NCBI GenBank assembly: GCA_934662505.1
Contig: CAKUKE010000020.1
Location: 1-27,200 of the forward strand
Length of the DNA stretch: 27,200 bases
From: an uncultured Clostridia bacterium
GTDB lineage: Bacteria; Bacillota; Clostridia; Christensenellales; Aristaeellaceae
Direction of reading: 5' to 3'
Shown here in pieces: positions 16,305 to 25,760 of the stretch (its first letter is position 1; each line of letters begins with the position of its first letter). The position numbers and the translations under genes were made by a program. The notes beneath the pieces are model-generated. The model did no database searches. It was given only the letters and a program-made list of their open reading frames with translations, and was not told the origin of the DNA.

Positions 16305-17747
16305 TCAGTGTCCGAGTTTTTCGCGGATCGTGTTTTTCAGGTACGTCAGGCTCTCCATGTTCAGCGCCTTTGCACCAAGGGTATACAGCGCCGCCCCCAG
16401 CGGCACCTGCACCAGCAGCGTTGCGCCTGCGCTCAGCCCCAGAAGGGACACGCAGTACACCGCCGCGCCCATAAAAAGCGACAGGAGAATACAGGGCAGA
16501 ATATCCCTGATCTGTTCTCCATAGCTGTACCCCAGCAGCTTTTTATTGGGCGAACTGTTGATGATCTGTGAAATGACCGACCCCAGCAGCGCGGAATAAG
16601 CCATCACCATCGGCCCAAACCACATGCTGACCAGCAAAATGGCCAGATTGATCGTTTTTTTCAGTATTTCCAGTTTCAGAAACAGGTCGCTGCGCCCCAG
16701 CGCCTTAATGGCGTTCAGGTTGGCCGTATGGATGGGATAAAACGCGTATACCACGCAGAAAATGCGCAGATACGGTACGCAGTCCAGCCACTTGTCCGTC
16801 AGGAGCAGCCGAACGAACGGTTCGGCGCAGGCCGCAAGACCGATCATCAGGGGCCAGAGCACAAAACTGCTGAAGGAGATGGCGTGCCGGGTCATTTTTT
16901 TGACCGCATCCCGGTTCTCCTGAATGTTGGACATGGCGGGAAGGAGCACGCTGTCAATGGAGGCGGTAATGTTGGACGCGCCAAGTTCAGGGAACTGCTT
17001 GCCCTTGTTGTAAAACGCCAGATCGGCGGAGGAGTACTTTTTGCCGATGATCAGCTGATTGGCTTCCTGCCACAATTTGTCCAGCAGCGCCGAGGCCAGC
17101 AGCTTCCAGCCGTAGCCAAACAGTCCCTTCAGCCGCTGAAAGGAAAAGCGCCACTGGGGCCGCCACTTCACCGTCAGCCACAGAATGACGGTGTCCATGG
17201 TCTGGTTGACCAGATTCTGCACCACCAGCGCCCAGATGCCCCACCCCCGCCAGGCCATCCAGATGCCCACCACCGCCGCGGTGATCGTGCCGCCCAGCGT
17301 GGCAAAGAAAAAGCGCTTGAACAGCATGTGCCGGGAGACGTAGGCCTGCTGCACATTTTTCACGCCGGAAATGACCAGCGTCAGGCTCATCACCCGAATG
17401 ACCGGGGTCAGCTCGGGCTGCCGGTAAAAACCGGCGATCCACGGTGCGGCCAGAAACATGCACAGGTACAGAATCAGACACGCCGTCACGTTCGTATAAA
17501 ACACAGTGGAAAAATCCAGCGCATCCGCATCCTTTTTCTGGATGAGCGCGTTGCCCAGCCCGCTGTCCACAAACACCTGCAGAAGGGAGGTGAACACCGT
17601 AATGAGCGCTATGCTTCCATACACGGCAGGATCCAGCAGCCGCGCCAGCACAATGGAGACCACAAAGGTCACGCCCTGCGCCCCGCACCGCTCGGCAAAA
17701 CGCCATGCAAAGCCCGAAATCAGCCCCGTCTTCTTTTCACTCATCAT
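16305..17747 (-). CDS. wzx: Wzx-like polysaccharide repeat-unit flippase
   Basis: This 480-aa integral membrane protein has about 12-14 helices and belongs to the MOP/polysaccharide transport superfamily. The N-terminal region is typical: VSIVLARLLDPAVYGSIAL, then VFVDSGLGNALIQKKDADAL. It would flip undecaprenyl-diphosphate-linked repeat units to the outer face of the membrane for Wzy. Two in-frame ATGs (17747 and 17744) follow a GAGGAAGA; either could be used. It starts 6 bp after the upstream glycosyltransferase ends. Confidence 0.92.
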   Translation of the reverse strand: MMSEKKTGLISGFAWRFAERCGAQGVTFVVSIVLARLLDPAVYGSIALITVFTSLLQVFVDSGLGNALIQKKDADALDFSTVFYTNVTACLILYLCMFLAAPWIAGFYRQPELTPVIRVMSLTLVISGVKNVQQAYVSRHMLFKRFFFATLGGTITAAVVGIWMAWRGWGIWALVVQNLVNQTMDTVILWLTVKWRPQWRFSFQRLKGLFGYGWKLLASALLDKLWQEANQLIIGKKYSSADLAFYNKGKQFPELGASNITASIDSVLLPAMSNIQENRDAVKKMTRHAISFSSFVLWPLMIGLAACAEPFVRLLLTDKWLDCVPYLRIFCVVYAFYPIHTANLNAIKALGRSDLFLKLEILKKTINLAILLVSMWFGPMVMAYSALLGSVISQIINSSPNKKLLGYSYGEQIRDILPCILLSLFMGAAVYCVSLLGLSAGATLLVQVPLGAALYTLGAKALNMESLTYLKNTIREKLGH

Positions 17748-17753
17748 TCTTCC

Positions 17754-18761
17754 TCATTGCACACTTTCGTACAGCCGGCGCAGCCGCCGGATATAGCACC
17801 CTTTGGCAACGCCCGGGAAAACGGCCGACGCACAGATGACCGCCTTTTTCAGGGCGGACTGACGGAGAAAATACGTTCTGTTTTCGGCTTTGAAAAAATC
17901 CCGGCTTCTGCCGTCCATCAGCGCATAGCGCAGCATCATGTTGGCAATGCGGTTTTCACACAGTTCATGATAGGCGCCGTCCGTGTACGCATCGTATGCC
18001 CGAAGTGTATCCATCATACAGCGGCAATGCTTTTTCTGCCGCGCCATGGTGCGGTCGTTCAGCTGGCGCACCGTCCAGCTGGAGGGTACCCCTCTCCGAT
18101 AGCAGGACATGGTGCGGTCAATGAAATACACGCTGCCCAGCTGCCCGAAGAACATCATCATGGGTTCGTCGCCCACATCGCACTTTTTCTTAAACTCCGG
18201 AGGGTTCAGGCGGTAATGCACAAAATCCGCCGCCCGGACAAAGTAGGAACTGGTGTGGAAGGCATAGCCGTTCATGCACTTTTCCAGAAAGACGCGGGAA
18301 GAGACGATTCCTTCCTGCATTTCACCCGCCGGAAACAGGTTGCCGCTGGGCTCGCCGTTTTCCCGCACCTCCTGCACCCGGTGCACGCACAGCGCGCAGG
18401 AGGGGTTTTTGTCCATCATTTCCGCCTGCCTTTGCAGCTTTTCCGGATCCGACCAGTAGTCATCTCCCTCGCAAATGGCCAGATACTCTCCGCGCACCTG
18501 CGGCGCCACATAGCGCGCCACAATGTCCACGCCCTGAGAATGCTGGTTCACCTTCTGAAACACCGGCCGGATGATTTCCGGATATTTCTCCGCATAGGCG
18601 CGTATCACAGCCGCCGTCCCATCCGTAGAAGCGTCGTCATGCACGATGACCTCAAATGGAAAGGACGTTTTCTGCTGAACAAACCCTTCCAGCGCCCGTC
18701 CGATATACTTTTCATGATTATATGCCAGACAGTAAACCGAAACCTTCACCTGACGCTCCAT
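17754..18761 (-). CDS. Family 2 glycosyltransferase
   Basis: This 335-aa protein has a GT-A fold with VKVSVYCLAYNHEKYIGRAL at the start, the nucleotide-binding VIVHDDASTDGT (about 39-50) and the metal-binding CEGDDYWSDPEK, which carries the DxD-type aspartates. The C-terminal part (about 100 residues) is variable and probably binds the acceptor. It would add one sugar to the lipid-linked repeat unit at the inner membrane face. Donor and linkage cannot be predicted. It lies 9 bp after the polymerase gene. Confidence 0.92.
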   Translation of the reverse strand: MERQVKVSVYCLAYNHEKYIGRALEGFVQQKTSFPFEVIVHDDASTDGTAAVIRAYAEKYPEIIRPVFQKVNQHSQGVDIVARYVAPQVRGEYLAICEGDDYWSDPEKLQRQAEMMDKNPSCALCVHRVQEVRENGEPSGNLFPAGEMQEGIVSSRVFLEKCMNGYAFHTSSYFVRAADFVHYRLNPPEFKKKCDVGDEPMMMFFGQLGSVYFIDRTMSCYRRGVPSSWTVRQLNDRTMARQKKHCRCMMDTLRAYDAYTDGAYHELCENRIANMMLRYALMDGRSRDFFKAENRTYFLRQSALKKAVICASAVFPGVAKGCYIRRLRRLYESVQ

Positions 18762-18770
18762 ACGCCCGCC

Positions 18771-20168
18771 TCATTCCTTCGCCGGCTGCGCATGGACCGC
18801 AGCAGACATTTTCTGACCGATGCGCAGCTTGCGCGCCGCCCACAGAATGACCGTGAACATGACAAACGACAGCACAAAGTCCGTCCGGACGATCGGCACG
18901 TTCGTCAAACTCAGCACCAGCTTGGCTGCCATCATCATACACAGCCCCTCGCCGCAGCCCGTGTACACCTTTCCGGCTTTTTTAATCAGCACGTTCAGCA
19001 GGAAGGGATAGACAAAAACGCCGACAACGCCAAAGTGCATCACCGCTTCTGCAAACATGCCCGTGTTGGGTGAAGGCACGCTGCCGGCAAAATAGGTAGC
19101 GTTGATGATCTCCAGCGGAGAACGGTCGTACACATCCGGCAGCAGGTTCTGCAGCAGGAATGTATTCTGCGACCACATGATCTTCGGATTGACGCTGAAA
19201 TAATCGAAATACAGCGTGTTCAGCCACGCAGGCAGGTACAGTTCGCGGCGGATGAGGTACGTATACAAAACCGACTTGCCGAAAATCAGCATTTCAACAA
19301 GGCACAGCACCAGCAGCGCCAGGAAGCAGTAGTCAAAAATCTTTTCAAAGTTGGACAGAATGCCTTTTTTATAGCAGTAAAAGATGAAAAAGAGGATGAC
19401 GACAAAGAACAGCATGCCCTTGCCGGAAGAAACGGAGTACATGGACAGGATGCACAGCAGGCTGACCGCAATGGGAAAGGCTTTTTTCCGCTGAAGAGAA
19501 ATGAACAGGTAAACCGGCGCCACATACTCCACGATGTTTCTCAGCAGCGCAAGGGCGTAGGACGCAAAACTGCCCGACATGGCGTCCAGACTTTCCTGAT
19601 AGGCCGCCCGGTTTCCATACACCAGATCGCTGACCATGGACAGAGACACGGAAAAGCCATTGTAGCTGATCTTATATACAATATAAATGACGCACAGCAG
19701 GAAAAAGACGATACGGGTCACATTGTTGTAAAAGAACCCTTTTCCTCCGTCAGCAACCGTCGGCTGCGCCTTCTTTTTTCTGCGCACCCATCTGACCCGG
19801 CTGGACAGAAGAAGGATAAGCAGCAGGAAATATACATTGCTCAGCGCAAAAAACAGATAGCTTTCATCGTTGAGCGAAAATGCGGCGTTGAGCGGCATAT
19901 AATACATGGTGAACAGCAGATGGAGCACCGTTTTCGAAAATTCATCCCGAACACGCCGTTTGAGCAAAACGCCCAGCTCCAGCAAAAAGGCCAGAGAGGC
20001 AAACACTTCCTTTTCCCAGCTGAAGGCGATCTGATAGCTGCCGCTGCCCTGATACCAGGCCTTGCCCAGCAGACTGATCGTCAGAAAAATATACAGGTAG
20101 CGCGTCAGGAGCATGATCGCCGCCTGTCTGCCAACGGGGTATTTGGGATTTTTGAAGGGGTTCTTCAT
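18771..20168 (-). CDS. wzy: Wzy-like polysaccharide polymerase
   Basis: This 465-aa multi-pass membrane protein has about 11-12 hydrophobic segments and little motif conservation, as usual for O-antigen/capsule polymerases. A large outer loop near residues 290-370 (SVNPKIMWSQNTFLLQNLLP) lies between late helices, where Wzy proteins bind the growing chain. Function is inferred from topology, size and position between glycosyltransferase genes in a locus with Wzx. The frame is open to 20210. I chose the ATG at 20168 because it overlaps the upstream stop as TGATG and has AAAGGA upstream. Confidence 0.82.
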   Translation of the reverse strand: MKNPFKNPKYPVGRQAAIMLLTRYLYIFLTISLLGKAWYQGSGSYQIAFSWEKEVFASLAFLLELGVLLKRRVRDEFSKTVLHLLFTMYYMPLNAAFSLNDESYLFFALSNVYFLLLILLLSSRVRWVRRKKKAQPTVADGGKGFFYNNVTRIVFFLLCVIYIVYKISYNGFSVSLSMVSDLVYGNRAAYQESLDAMSGSFASYALALLRNIVEYVAPVYLFISLQRKKAFPIAVSLLCILSMYSVSSGKGMLFFVVILFFIFYCYKKGILSNFEKIFDYCFLALLVLCLVEMLIFGKSVLYTYLIRRELYLPAWLNTLYFDYFSVNPKIMWSQNTFLLQNLLPDVYDRSPLEIINATYFAGSVPSPNTGMFAEAVMHFGVVGVFVYPFLLNVLIKKAGKVYTGCGEGLCMMMAAKLVLSLTNVPIVRTDFVLSFVMFTVILWAARKLRIGQKMSAAVHAQPAKE

Positions 20169-20929
20169 CAGTCTTTTTGTCCTTTCATCACGCTGTATGC
20201 CCGCGTCCACTTCATGTTGTATTCACCACTGTGCCGCAGCGCATCCTGAAGACACAGCAGCCGCCACCAGCGTCTGGACAATTGACGGTACAGGCACCCC
20301 TGATCCTTCAGGTATTTTTCGTCGTATCCCCTGTTCCAGCCGGAGGGTCTCTCCTCCGTCAGTTCAGCAATATTCTTCGGCACGGCGTACACCTTCAGGC
20401 CGCGTTTGAGGCACTGCGCCAGAAAAATGTTGTCTTCCCCGTGACAGTGTTCCGTTCCGCCGCCGAAGCACTGGTTAAAATAGATGCCGTTCTGTCGGAC
20501 GGCCGCCGTTTTAAAGGCGATCCGTGCAGCGCCGTAGCGGAGATAATTGTAAAACCGTACCCTGCCCACCCGGGTAATGACCGGGCGGGTCGGCGTCTTT
20601 TCGATCAGATTGAAGATAAGCACATCCGCATCCGGCAGTTCTTCAAACGTCTTCTCCACCAGCTGCGGATAGCCGTCCACATAGGTCATATCGTCGTCAG
20701 CCAGCAGGCACACATCCCCGCTCGCCCGCATCAGCGCATTATTGCGGTTCAGACCCACGCCCCGCTCCGCCAGATTCAGATAGCGGATCGCGTGTCCCCG
20801 CCATTCAAACGCCTCGAACTCGTTTTTGTCGCACTGATTGGCGACGATCGCGTCCGATTGAACGTTCAGCTTTTCCAGCAGCGCGTTTTTTTCCTGCGCC
20901 AGTGCCGCGACCAACAACTGTACCGTCAT
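20168..20929 (-). CDS. Family 2 glycosyltransferase
   Basis: This 253-aa protein has a shortened GT-A start (MTVQLLVAALAQEK). The sugar-nucleotide region includes ERGVGLNRNNALMRASGDV and the metal-binding LADDDMTYVDGY. The CFGGGTEHCHGEDNIFL segment looks like the conserved acceptor-side acidic motif. Compared with the other two GT2s, the first beta-strand motif (usually YNxxxYL) is divergent. It lies 22 bp after the preceding GT2 and overlaps the polymerase start by one base (TGATG). Confidence 0.88.
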   Translation of the reverse strand: MTVQLLVAALAQEKNALLEKLNVQSDAIVANQCDKNEFEAFEWRGHAIRYLNLAERGVGLNRNNALMRASGDVCLLADDDMTYVDGYPQLVEKTFEELPDADVLIFNLIEKTPTRPVITRVGRVRFYNYLRYGAARIAFKTAAVRQNGIYFNQCFGGGTEHCHGEDNIFLAQCLKRGLKVYAVPKNIAELTEERPSGWNRGYDEKYLKDQGCLYRQLSRRWWRLLCLQDALRHSGEYNMKWTRAYSVMKGQKD

Positions 20930-20951
20930 GTCCTTCGTACCTTTCCGCCCG

Positions 20952-21704
20952 TTACTTGATGTGGAACAGCTTGATCAGACCCCATACGCACACATGAAAC
21001 GCCGAACGCAGGACGCCCAGATGCTCGATGTCGCGGTAGAGCTGCCAGTGATATCTGACCAGCGACCATTTGTTGCTGGAAATGGAGTTGTGCCGGATAC
21101 GGTAGCGCATCAGCACCTCCGGCATACCGTAAATGTATTTTTCTTTCTTCAGCATGGTCAGCCACAGCGCGTCGTCGTTGCGCTTACGGATGTTGGGCAC
21201 CTGAAACTTGCCCATAGCGCGCACGCTGTACATCACCGTGGAGTTGCCCACCGGGCAGTCCAGCAAAAGCCGGTTATAGTCCGTCTTTTTGACCACCCTG
21301 ATCTGCCTGCCCGTCAGAGCACCGTTCTCGTCGATCTGCTCATACATGGTGCAGGTGAAGGCGTAACCGTTCTGCTGCATGAACCGCAGCTGCTTTTCCA
21401 GCTTTTCAGGGTACCACAGGTCATCCGAATCACAGAACGCCATGTATTCGCCCTCTGCCAGACGCATGGCCTCCGTGCGCGCCGCCGCCGCGCCCGCATT
21501 CTGCGCAAGGCATGTATAACGGATGCGGGGATCCTCGCAGGCATAGCGCGCCACCACCTGCCGGGTATCGTCCGTGGAGCAGTCATCCACAATGATCATT
21601 TCCCAGTTGGCATACGTCTGCGCCTGCACGGACTCAATGGTCTGACCGATGAACGCCGCGCAGTTATAGGTGGGGGTAATGACCGAGATCAAACCGTCTT
21701 TCAT
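20952..21704 (-). CDS. Family 2 glycosyltransferase
   Basis: This 250-aa canonical GT2 has LISVITPTYNCAAFIGQTIE, MIIVDDCSTDDT, the NAGAAAARTEA nucleotide loop, FCDSDDLWYPEKLEKQ with the DxD-type metal site, and RKRNDDALW near the catalytic base position. The frame is open to 21755. The ATG at 21704 matches the family start and overlaps the upstream stop as ATGA. It probably adds the second sugar, because it directly follows the initiating transferase gene, but gene order does not prove addition order. Confidence 0.92.
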   Translation of the reverse strand: MKDGLISVITPTYNCAAFIGQTIESVQAQTYANWEMIIVDDCSTDDTRQVVARYACEDPRIRYTCLAQNAGAAAARTEAMRLAEGEYMAFCDSDDLWYPEKLEKQLRFMQQNGYAFTCTMYEQIDENGALTGRQIRVVKKTDYNRLLLDCPVGNSTVMYSVRAMGKFQVPNIRKRNDDALWLTMLKKEKYIYGMPEVLMRYRIRHNSISSNKWSLVRYHWQLYRDIEHLGVLRSAFHVCVWGLIKLFHIK

Positions 21705-22432
21705 ACTGCTTTCCCCTCCCCTTCCGTCTGTCCTTCCTTCACCGTCACGCCGCACACTGCCAGTACGGTGCGCACCATGGTTTTCAGATCGTTCAGACAG
21801 CTGAAATGACGCAGACTGTCCAGATTGTAGCGCATTTTGCCGGGAAGCACCTGCTCCACATAGACACGGGCTGCATCCTCCGCGTTCTCCAGCAGTTCGT
21901 TTTCATCCTTGTACAGGATGGACGCTTCGCTGGTCACCCCGGCGGGCAGCAGCAGGGTCGCCCGCATTTCGGGGGTATAGGCCGCCACATAGCGCGGCAC
22001 CTCGGGACGGGTGCCCACAAAGCTCATCTCGCCCGTCAGGATGTTGATCAGCTGGGGCAATTCGTCCAGCCGGCATCCGCGCAGACGCTTTCCGACCCGG
22101 GTCACCCGGCTGTCCGCGCTGACCGTCAATTGGCCGCTGCCCTTGTCCGCACCGTCCACCATGGTGCGGAATTTCCAGATTCTGAAAGCCCGTCCGTACG
22201 CCGTCACCCGGGTCTGGCGGAAAAACACGGGGCCGGGACTGTCCAGCCGGATCGCCGCGGCAATCGCCAGTTCAAGGGGTAAAAGGAGGAGCAGCAGCAC
22301 AAACGCCGCCAGCGCGTCGAACGCACGCTTGACCGTCAGCGCAGCCTTTTTCTTCTGCAGCGCGTCATAGTAAGGCCGCACCTGACTGACCTGCATTTCC
22401 GGAGGCAGTTTTTCCCATTTCGGCCAAAGCAT
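21701..22432 (-). CDS. Initiating phosphoglycosyltransferase (PglC/WcaJ-type)
   Basis: This 243-aa monotopic membrane enzyme transfers a sugar-1-phosphate from a UDP-sugar to undecaprenyl phosphate, which starts each repeat unit. There is one long hydrophobic segment at about 38-62 and SPGPVFFRQTRV. The IWKFRTM motif, the catalytic Asp-Glu pair in CRLDELPQLINILTGEMSFV and the GTRPEVP substrate loop are also present. The short form without an extra N-terminal membrane domain resembles PglC more than full WcaJ. Directly upstream are a 4,6-dehydratase and an aminotransferase, so its donor may be a 4-amino-6-deoxy-HexNAc. GGAGGGAGGA precedes the ATG. Confidence 0.94.
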   Translation of the reverse strand: MLWPKWEKLPPEMQVSQVRPYYDALQKKKAALTVKRAFDALAAFVLLLLLLPLELAIAAAIRLDSPGPVFFRQTRVTAYGRAFRIWKFRTMVDGADKGSGQLTVSADSRVTRVGKRLRGCRLDELPQLINILTGEMSFVGTRPEVPRYVAAYTPEMRATLLLPAGVTSEASILYKDENELLENAEDAARVYVEQVLPGKMRYNLDSLRHFSCLNDLKTMVRTVLAVCGVTVKEGQTEGEGKAV

Positions 22433-22453
22433 GCCCTTGTCCTCCCTCCGGCG

Positions 22454-23659
22454 TCAGCGCAGGTAATCTTTCAGAATACGGATGTACTGCTCCGTCACAT
22501 AGGTCACCTGCTCGTCCGTCAGCAGGGTGTGCAGGGGCAGGGTGATCTCATTTTCAAACATGGCATGGGCGTTGGGATAATTCCTGATATCAAAACCCAG
22601 CGCCTGGTAGGCCGTATGCATGGGCAGCGGCTTGTAATGCACGTTGCACGCGATGCCTGCCTCGGCCATCCTGATGATGATCTCATTCCGCTGCGCCGCC
22701 GTAACGCCCGGGATGCGGGTGATATACAGATGCCCCGAGGACTGATGCTCCGCCGTGTAATGAGGCAGCGTCCACACCCCCAGCGGCCTGAGCGCTTCGT
22801 CGTACCGGCCGATGATCTCCCGTCGGCGCGCCAGCATGGCGGGGTAGCGTTCAAACTGTTTGAGCCCGATGGCCGCCACCACATCGGTCATGTTGCACTT
22901 GTACCACAGCCCTTTGATATCGTATTCCCACGCGCCCAGCTGCGTTTTGGCCAGCGCATCCTTGCTCTGCCCGTGCAGGGACAAAAGCTGCGCCTGATGG
23001 TAGATATCCTCATCGTCCACGCCCGGCCTGCTTTTCCAGACCAGCGCGCCCCCCTCGGCCGTGGTGAAGTTTTTCACCGCGTGCCAGCTGAAATTGGATA
23101 TATCCGCCACCGAACCCACCGTCTGACCGTGCCACGTCGCCCCGAAGGCATGCGCGGTGTCGGCCATGACGATCACCCGGCCAAAGTTTTCCTGCAGCGC
23201 GTTGGCAGGGTGAAACAGCGTCTTTTTCCGCTCCACGATGTCAAAGATCCGGTCGTAATCGCAGGGCACACCGCCCAGATCCACTGGGATGATGACCTTG
23301 GTCTTCTCGTTAACGGCAGCCTCCAGCGCGTCGTAATCCATTTCAAGGCTGTCCTTCTGCGTGTCCACCAGCACGATCTTCGCACCCACGTGGGCAATGA
23401 CGGAGGCGCTGGCAGTATAGGTATAGGCGCTGGTAATGACTTCATCCCCGGGGCCGATCCCCAGAATACGCAGCGCCGTCTCGGCGCAGGCGGTCTGGGA
23501 ATTCAGGCACACCGCCCGCTTCGTGCCCACAAACTCCGCCGTCATGCGCTCCAGCTTCTTGGTTCGGGGACCGGTAGTAATCCACCCCGAGCGAAGGGCT
23601 TCGCCCACTTCCGCAATTTCCAGTTCGCCTACATCCGGCGGCGAAAAAGCAATATGCAT
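22454..23659 (-). CDS. DegT/DnrJ/EryC1/StrS-family aminotransferase (PglE-like)
   Basis: This 401-aa PLP enzyme opens with FSPPDVGELEIAEVGEALRS and GWITTGPRTKKLE, typical of UDP-4-keto-6-deoxy-HexNAc aminotransferases. GDEVITSAYTYTAS lies at 71-84, ADTAHAFGA at 166-174 and the PLP Lys196 in FSWHAVKNFTTAEGG. Likely reaction: UDP-4-keto-6-deoxy-GlcNAc plus glutamate to the UDP-4-amino sugar (GlcNAc- or GalNAc-configured, such as AATGal). The start is uncertain. I chose ATG 23659 from family alignment, although AAGGAAGG is close to it; ATG 23695 and GTG 23716 are alternatives. No PglD-type acetyltransferase is seen, so the 4-amino group could stay free. Confidence 0.9.
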   Translation of the reverse strand: MHIAFSPPDVGELEIAEVGEALRSGWITTGPRTKKLERMTAEFVGTKRAVCLNSQTACAETALRILGIGPGDEVITSAYTYTASASVIAHVGAKIVLVDTQKDSLEMDYDALEAAVNEKTKVIIPVDLGGVPCDYDRIFDIVERKKTLFHPANALQENFGRVIVMADTAHAFGATWHGQTVGSVADISNFSWHAVKNFTTAEGGALVWKSRPGVDDEDIYHQAQLLSLHGQSKDALAKTQLGAWEYDIKGLWYKCNMTDVVAAIGLKQFERYPAMLARRREIIGRYDEALRPLGVWTLPHYTAEHQSSGHLYITRIPGVTAAQRNEIIIRMAEAGIACNVHYKPLPMHTAYQALGFDIRNYPNAHAMFENEITLPLHTLLTDEQVTYVTEQYIRILKDYLR

Positions 23660-23753
23660 GCCTTCCTTTTTGACCGTTTCGCCGTTTTTTCCCATCTGCT
23701 CCGCCACAAAAGACACCTTCTCTCTTTTATTCCGCAGCCGTTGATTTTTTCTG

Positions 23754-25760
23754 TCAGCCCGCCATTTCAGTGCGTACGGCGGTTTCCTTCCCGTCAGCCT
23801 CCCGCATTTCCTCCGCCTCGATGGCTTTGGCGTTCACTGCATTGGGCGAATGGTACGTGGGCACCGTTTCCTTCAGCGCCGCGCGGATTTCCTCGTCGTC
23901 CTCCGTCTCAAGCGCATGGCGCAGAACGTCCAGCTTTTCGTCAATGACTGCCCGCGGCAGGGGTTTATCCCGCTCCACAAAAATCAGGTTGCTGTCCGTT
24001 TTGCCCAATTCTTCCGTTTTGATGAGCAACTCCTCATACAGCTTTTCGCCGGGACGCAGCCCCACTTCCTCAATATCGATATCCCGGTACGGTTCGTAGC
24101 CCATCAGACGAATCATGTTCTCCGCCAGATCCAGAATTTTCACCGGTTTGCCCATATCCAGCACGTACAATTCGCCGCTTTGCGCCATGGCAGCCGACTG
24201 AAGCACCAGCTGGCTGGCCTCGGGAATGGTCATAAAGTAGCGGATGATGCGCTTATCCGTCAGCGTAACGGGGCCGCCGTTCAGGATCTGCCGCTTGAAC
24301 AGCGGAATGACCGACCCGTTGGAACCCAGCACGTTCCCGAAACGGGTCGCGCTGAAGCATGTTTTTCCGCCCGCCCGGCTCTGGACGATCATCTCGCACA
24401 TACGCTTGGTCGCACCCATGGCGTTCGTGGGGTTGACCGCCTTGTCGGTGGAAATCATGATGAACTTTTCCACCCCGTATTTTTCGGACACGTTCGCCAT
24501 GTTCAGCGTGCCGAACACGTTGTTTTTCACCGCTTCGCTCACATTGTGCTCCATCAGGGGCACGTGCTTGTGCGCGGCGGCGTGCAGCACGACCTGCGGC
24601 CTGTATAGGGCAAACACATGCTCCAGCTGCTTTTCATCCCGGACGGATGCAATTTCCACCCGCAGATCCAGCCGGTCGCCGTAGGTGATTTTCAATTCCT
24701 GCTGAATGTCATAGGCGTTGTTTTCGTATATGTCCAGCACGATCAGCTGCCGGGGGTGCATTCTGGCAATCTGCCTGCACAGCTCGCTGCCGATGGAACC
24801 GCCGCCGCCGGAAACCAGCACCACCTTATCCCTGAAAAAGGCGTCCGTCTTGGTATCGATAAACTCCATCGGCTTGCGGAACAGCAGTTCCTCAATAGAA
24901 AAATCGCGCATGGTACGCTTGCCCTTGTCGGATGTTTTTTCCAGCGGATAGTCGTATGCCTTGATTTTGAACCCTTCCGCACGATACCGCTCATACAGGC
25001 GCTTTTTCGCCTCCGCTTCCATCTGGGGCAGGGCGAAGACCACTTCCTGCACCCCGATGTCCCGCAGCACGTCCACGGCGGTGGCGCTTTCCGCAATGAC
25101 GGGCAGCCCCATCACGTCCCGCCCTATTTTTTCCTTATCCACCTCGATAAAGCACATGGGACGGTAGGCCGCGCGGGGGTTGTTGACCAGTTCCTCCGCC
25201 AGCATCGCGCCTACGCGTCCCGCACCCACGATCACGATTTTGATCCGGTTATCCGCAGCCATCCCGTTGGCATAGTTGCCTTCAAAAAGAAGGTTGGTCA
25301 GCCGCTCCGTCCAGCGGGGCAGCTCCCGACGGGACGCCTTTTCCCTCAGATAATGATAAAGAAAACGCAGAAGCAGCGTAATGAGCAGGGAAAAGGACAG
25401 CACGCTCACCCCGCGCAGGAAGGTCAGCCGCCAGGGCTCAGGCAAAAATGACCGCACGACCGGTACATAAATAAAGCCTGCCAGCACGTCCGCCGCGCAC
25501 AGACGAAGGTACGCGGTGGTGTTGGCGTACCGCCACACCTGCAGATACACCCGCATCAGAATGCGGCAGGCGATCACGCTGACCGCGCACACGGCAAAGT
25601 CCACAACCAGACCGGCTGTGGAAATTCCGTGATTCTCGCTGGGGAACCGTCCTACCAGCGCCAGATTGACCAGCAGAATGACCGCTATATCAATGCCCAT
25701 CAGCATCCATACCCGGCGGCTGCCCGCAATGAACCGCCGCCCATCGGGTGCTTTTGCCAT
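23754..25760 (-). CDS. CapD/PglF/WbpM-type UDP-HexNAc 4,6-dehydratase
   Basis: This membrane-bound enzyme of about 668 aa turns UDP-GlcNAc (or an epimer) into its 4-keto-6-deoxy form. Four N-terminal helices (about 18-135) are followed by a first Rossmann domain with VGAGRVGAM (about 178-186). The catalytic domain has VSGGGGSIGSEL (316-327), HAAAHKHVPLME, STDKAVNPTNAMGATKR (437-453) and GSVIPLF. In this family the usual catalytic Tyr is replaced by Met, seen here in MGATK. The C-terminus ends with GLRPGEKLYEELL and a short acidic tail. The frame is open to a GTG at 25823. I chose ATG 25760 for its upstream GGGGAG; 25778 is also possible. First gene of the operon. Confidence 0.93.
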   Translation of the reverse strand: MAKAPDGRRFIAGSRRVWMLMGIDIAVILLVNLALVGRFPSENHGISTAGLVVDFAVCAVSVIACRILMRVYLQVWRYANTTAYLRLCAADVLAGFIYVPVVRSFLPEPWRLTFLRGVSVLSFSLLITLLLRFLYHYLREKASRRELPRWTERLTNLLFEGNYANGMAADNRIKIVIVGAGRVGAMLAEELVNNPRAAYRPMCFIEVDKEKIGRDVMGLPVIAESATAVDVLRDIGVQEVVFALPQMEAEAKKRLYERYRAEGFKIKAYDYPLEKTSDKGKRTMRDFSIEELLFRKPMEFIDTKTDAFFRDKVVLVSGGGGSIGSELCRQIARMHPRQLIVLDIYENNAYDIQQELKITYGDRLDLRVEIASVRDEKQLEHVFALYRPQVVLHAAAHKHVPLMEHNVSEAVKNNVFGTLNMANVSEKYGVEKFIMISTDKAVNPTNAMGATKRMCEMIVQSRAGGKTCFSATRFGNVLGSNGSVIPLFKRQILNGGPVTLTDKRIIRYFMTIPEASQLVLQSAAMAQSGELYVLDMGKPVKILDLAENMIRLMGYEPYRDIDIEEVGLRPGEKLYEELLIKTEELGKTDSNLIFVERDKPLPRAVIDEKLDVLRHALETEDDEEIRAALKETVPTYHSPNAVNAKAIEAEEMREADGKETAVRTEMAG

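Noticed and set aside
16728..19073. Plus-strand open frame of 781 codons opposite wzx, a glycosyltransferase and wzy
   Set aside because: Same reason: shadow frame crossing several real genes, with no start context or domain.
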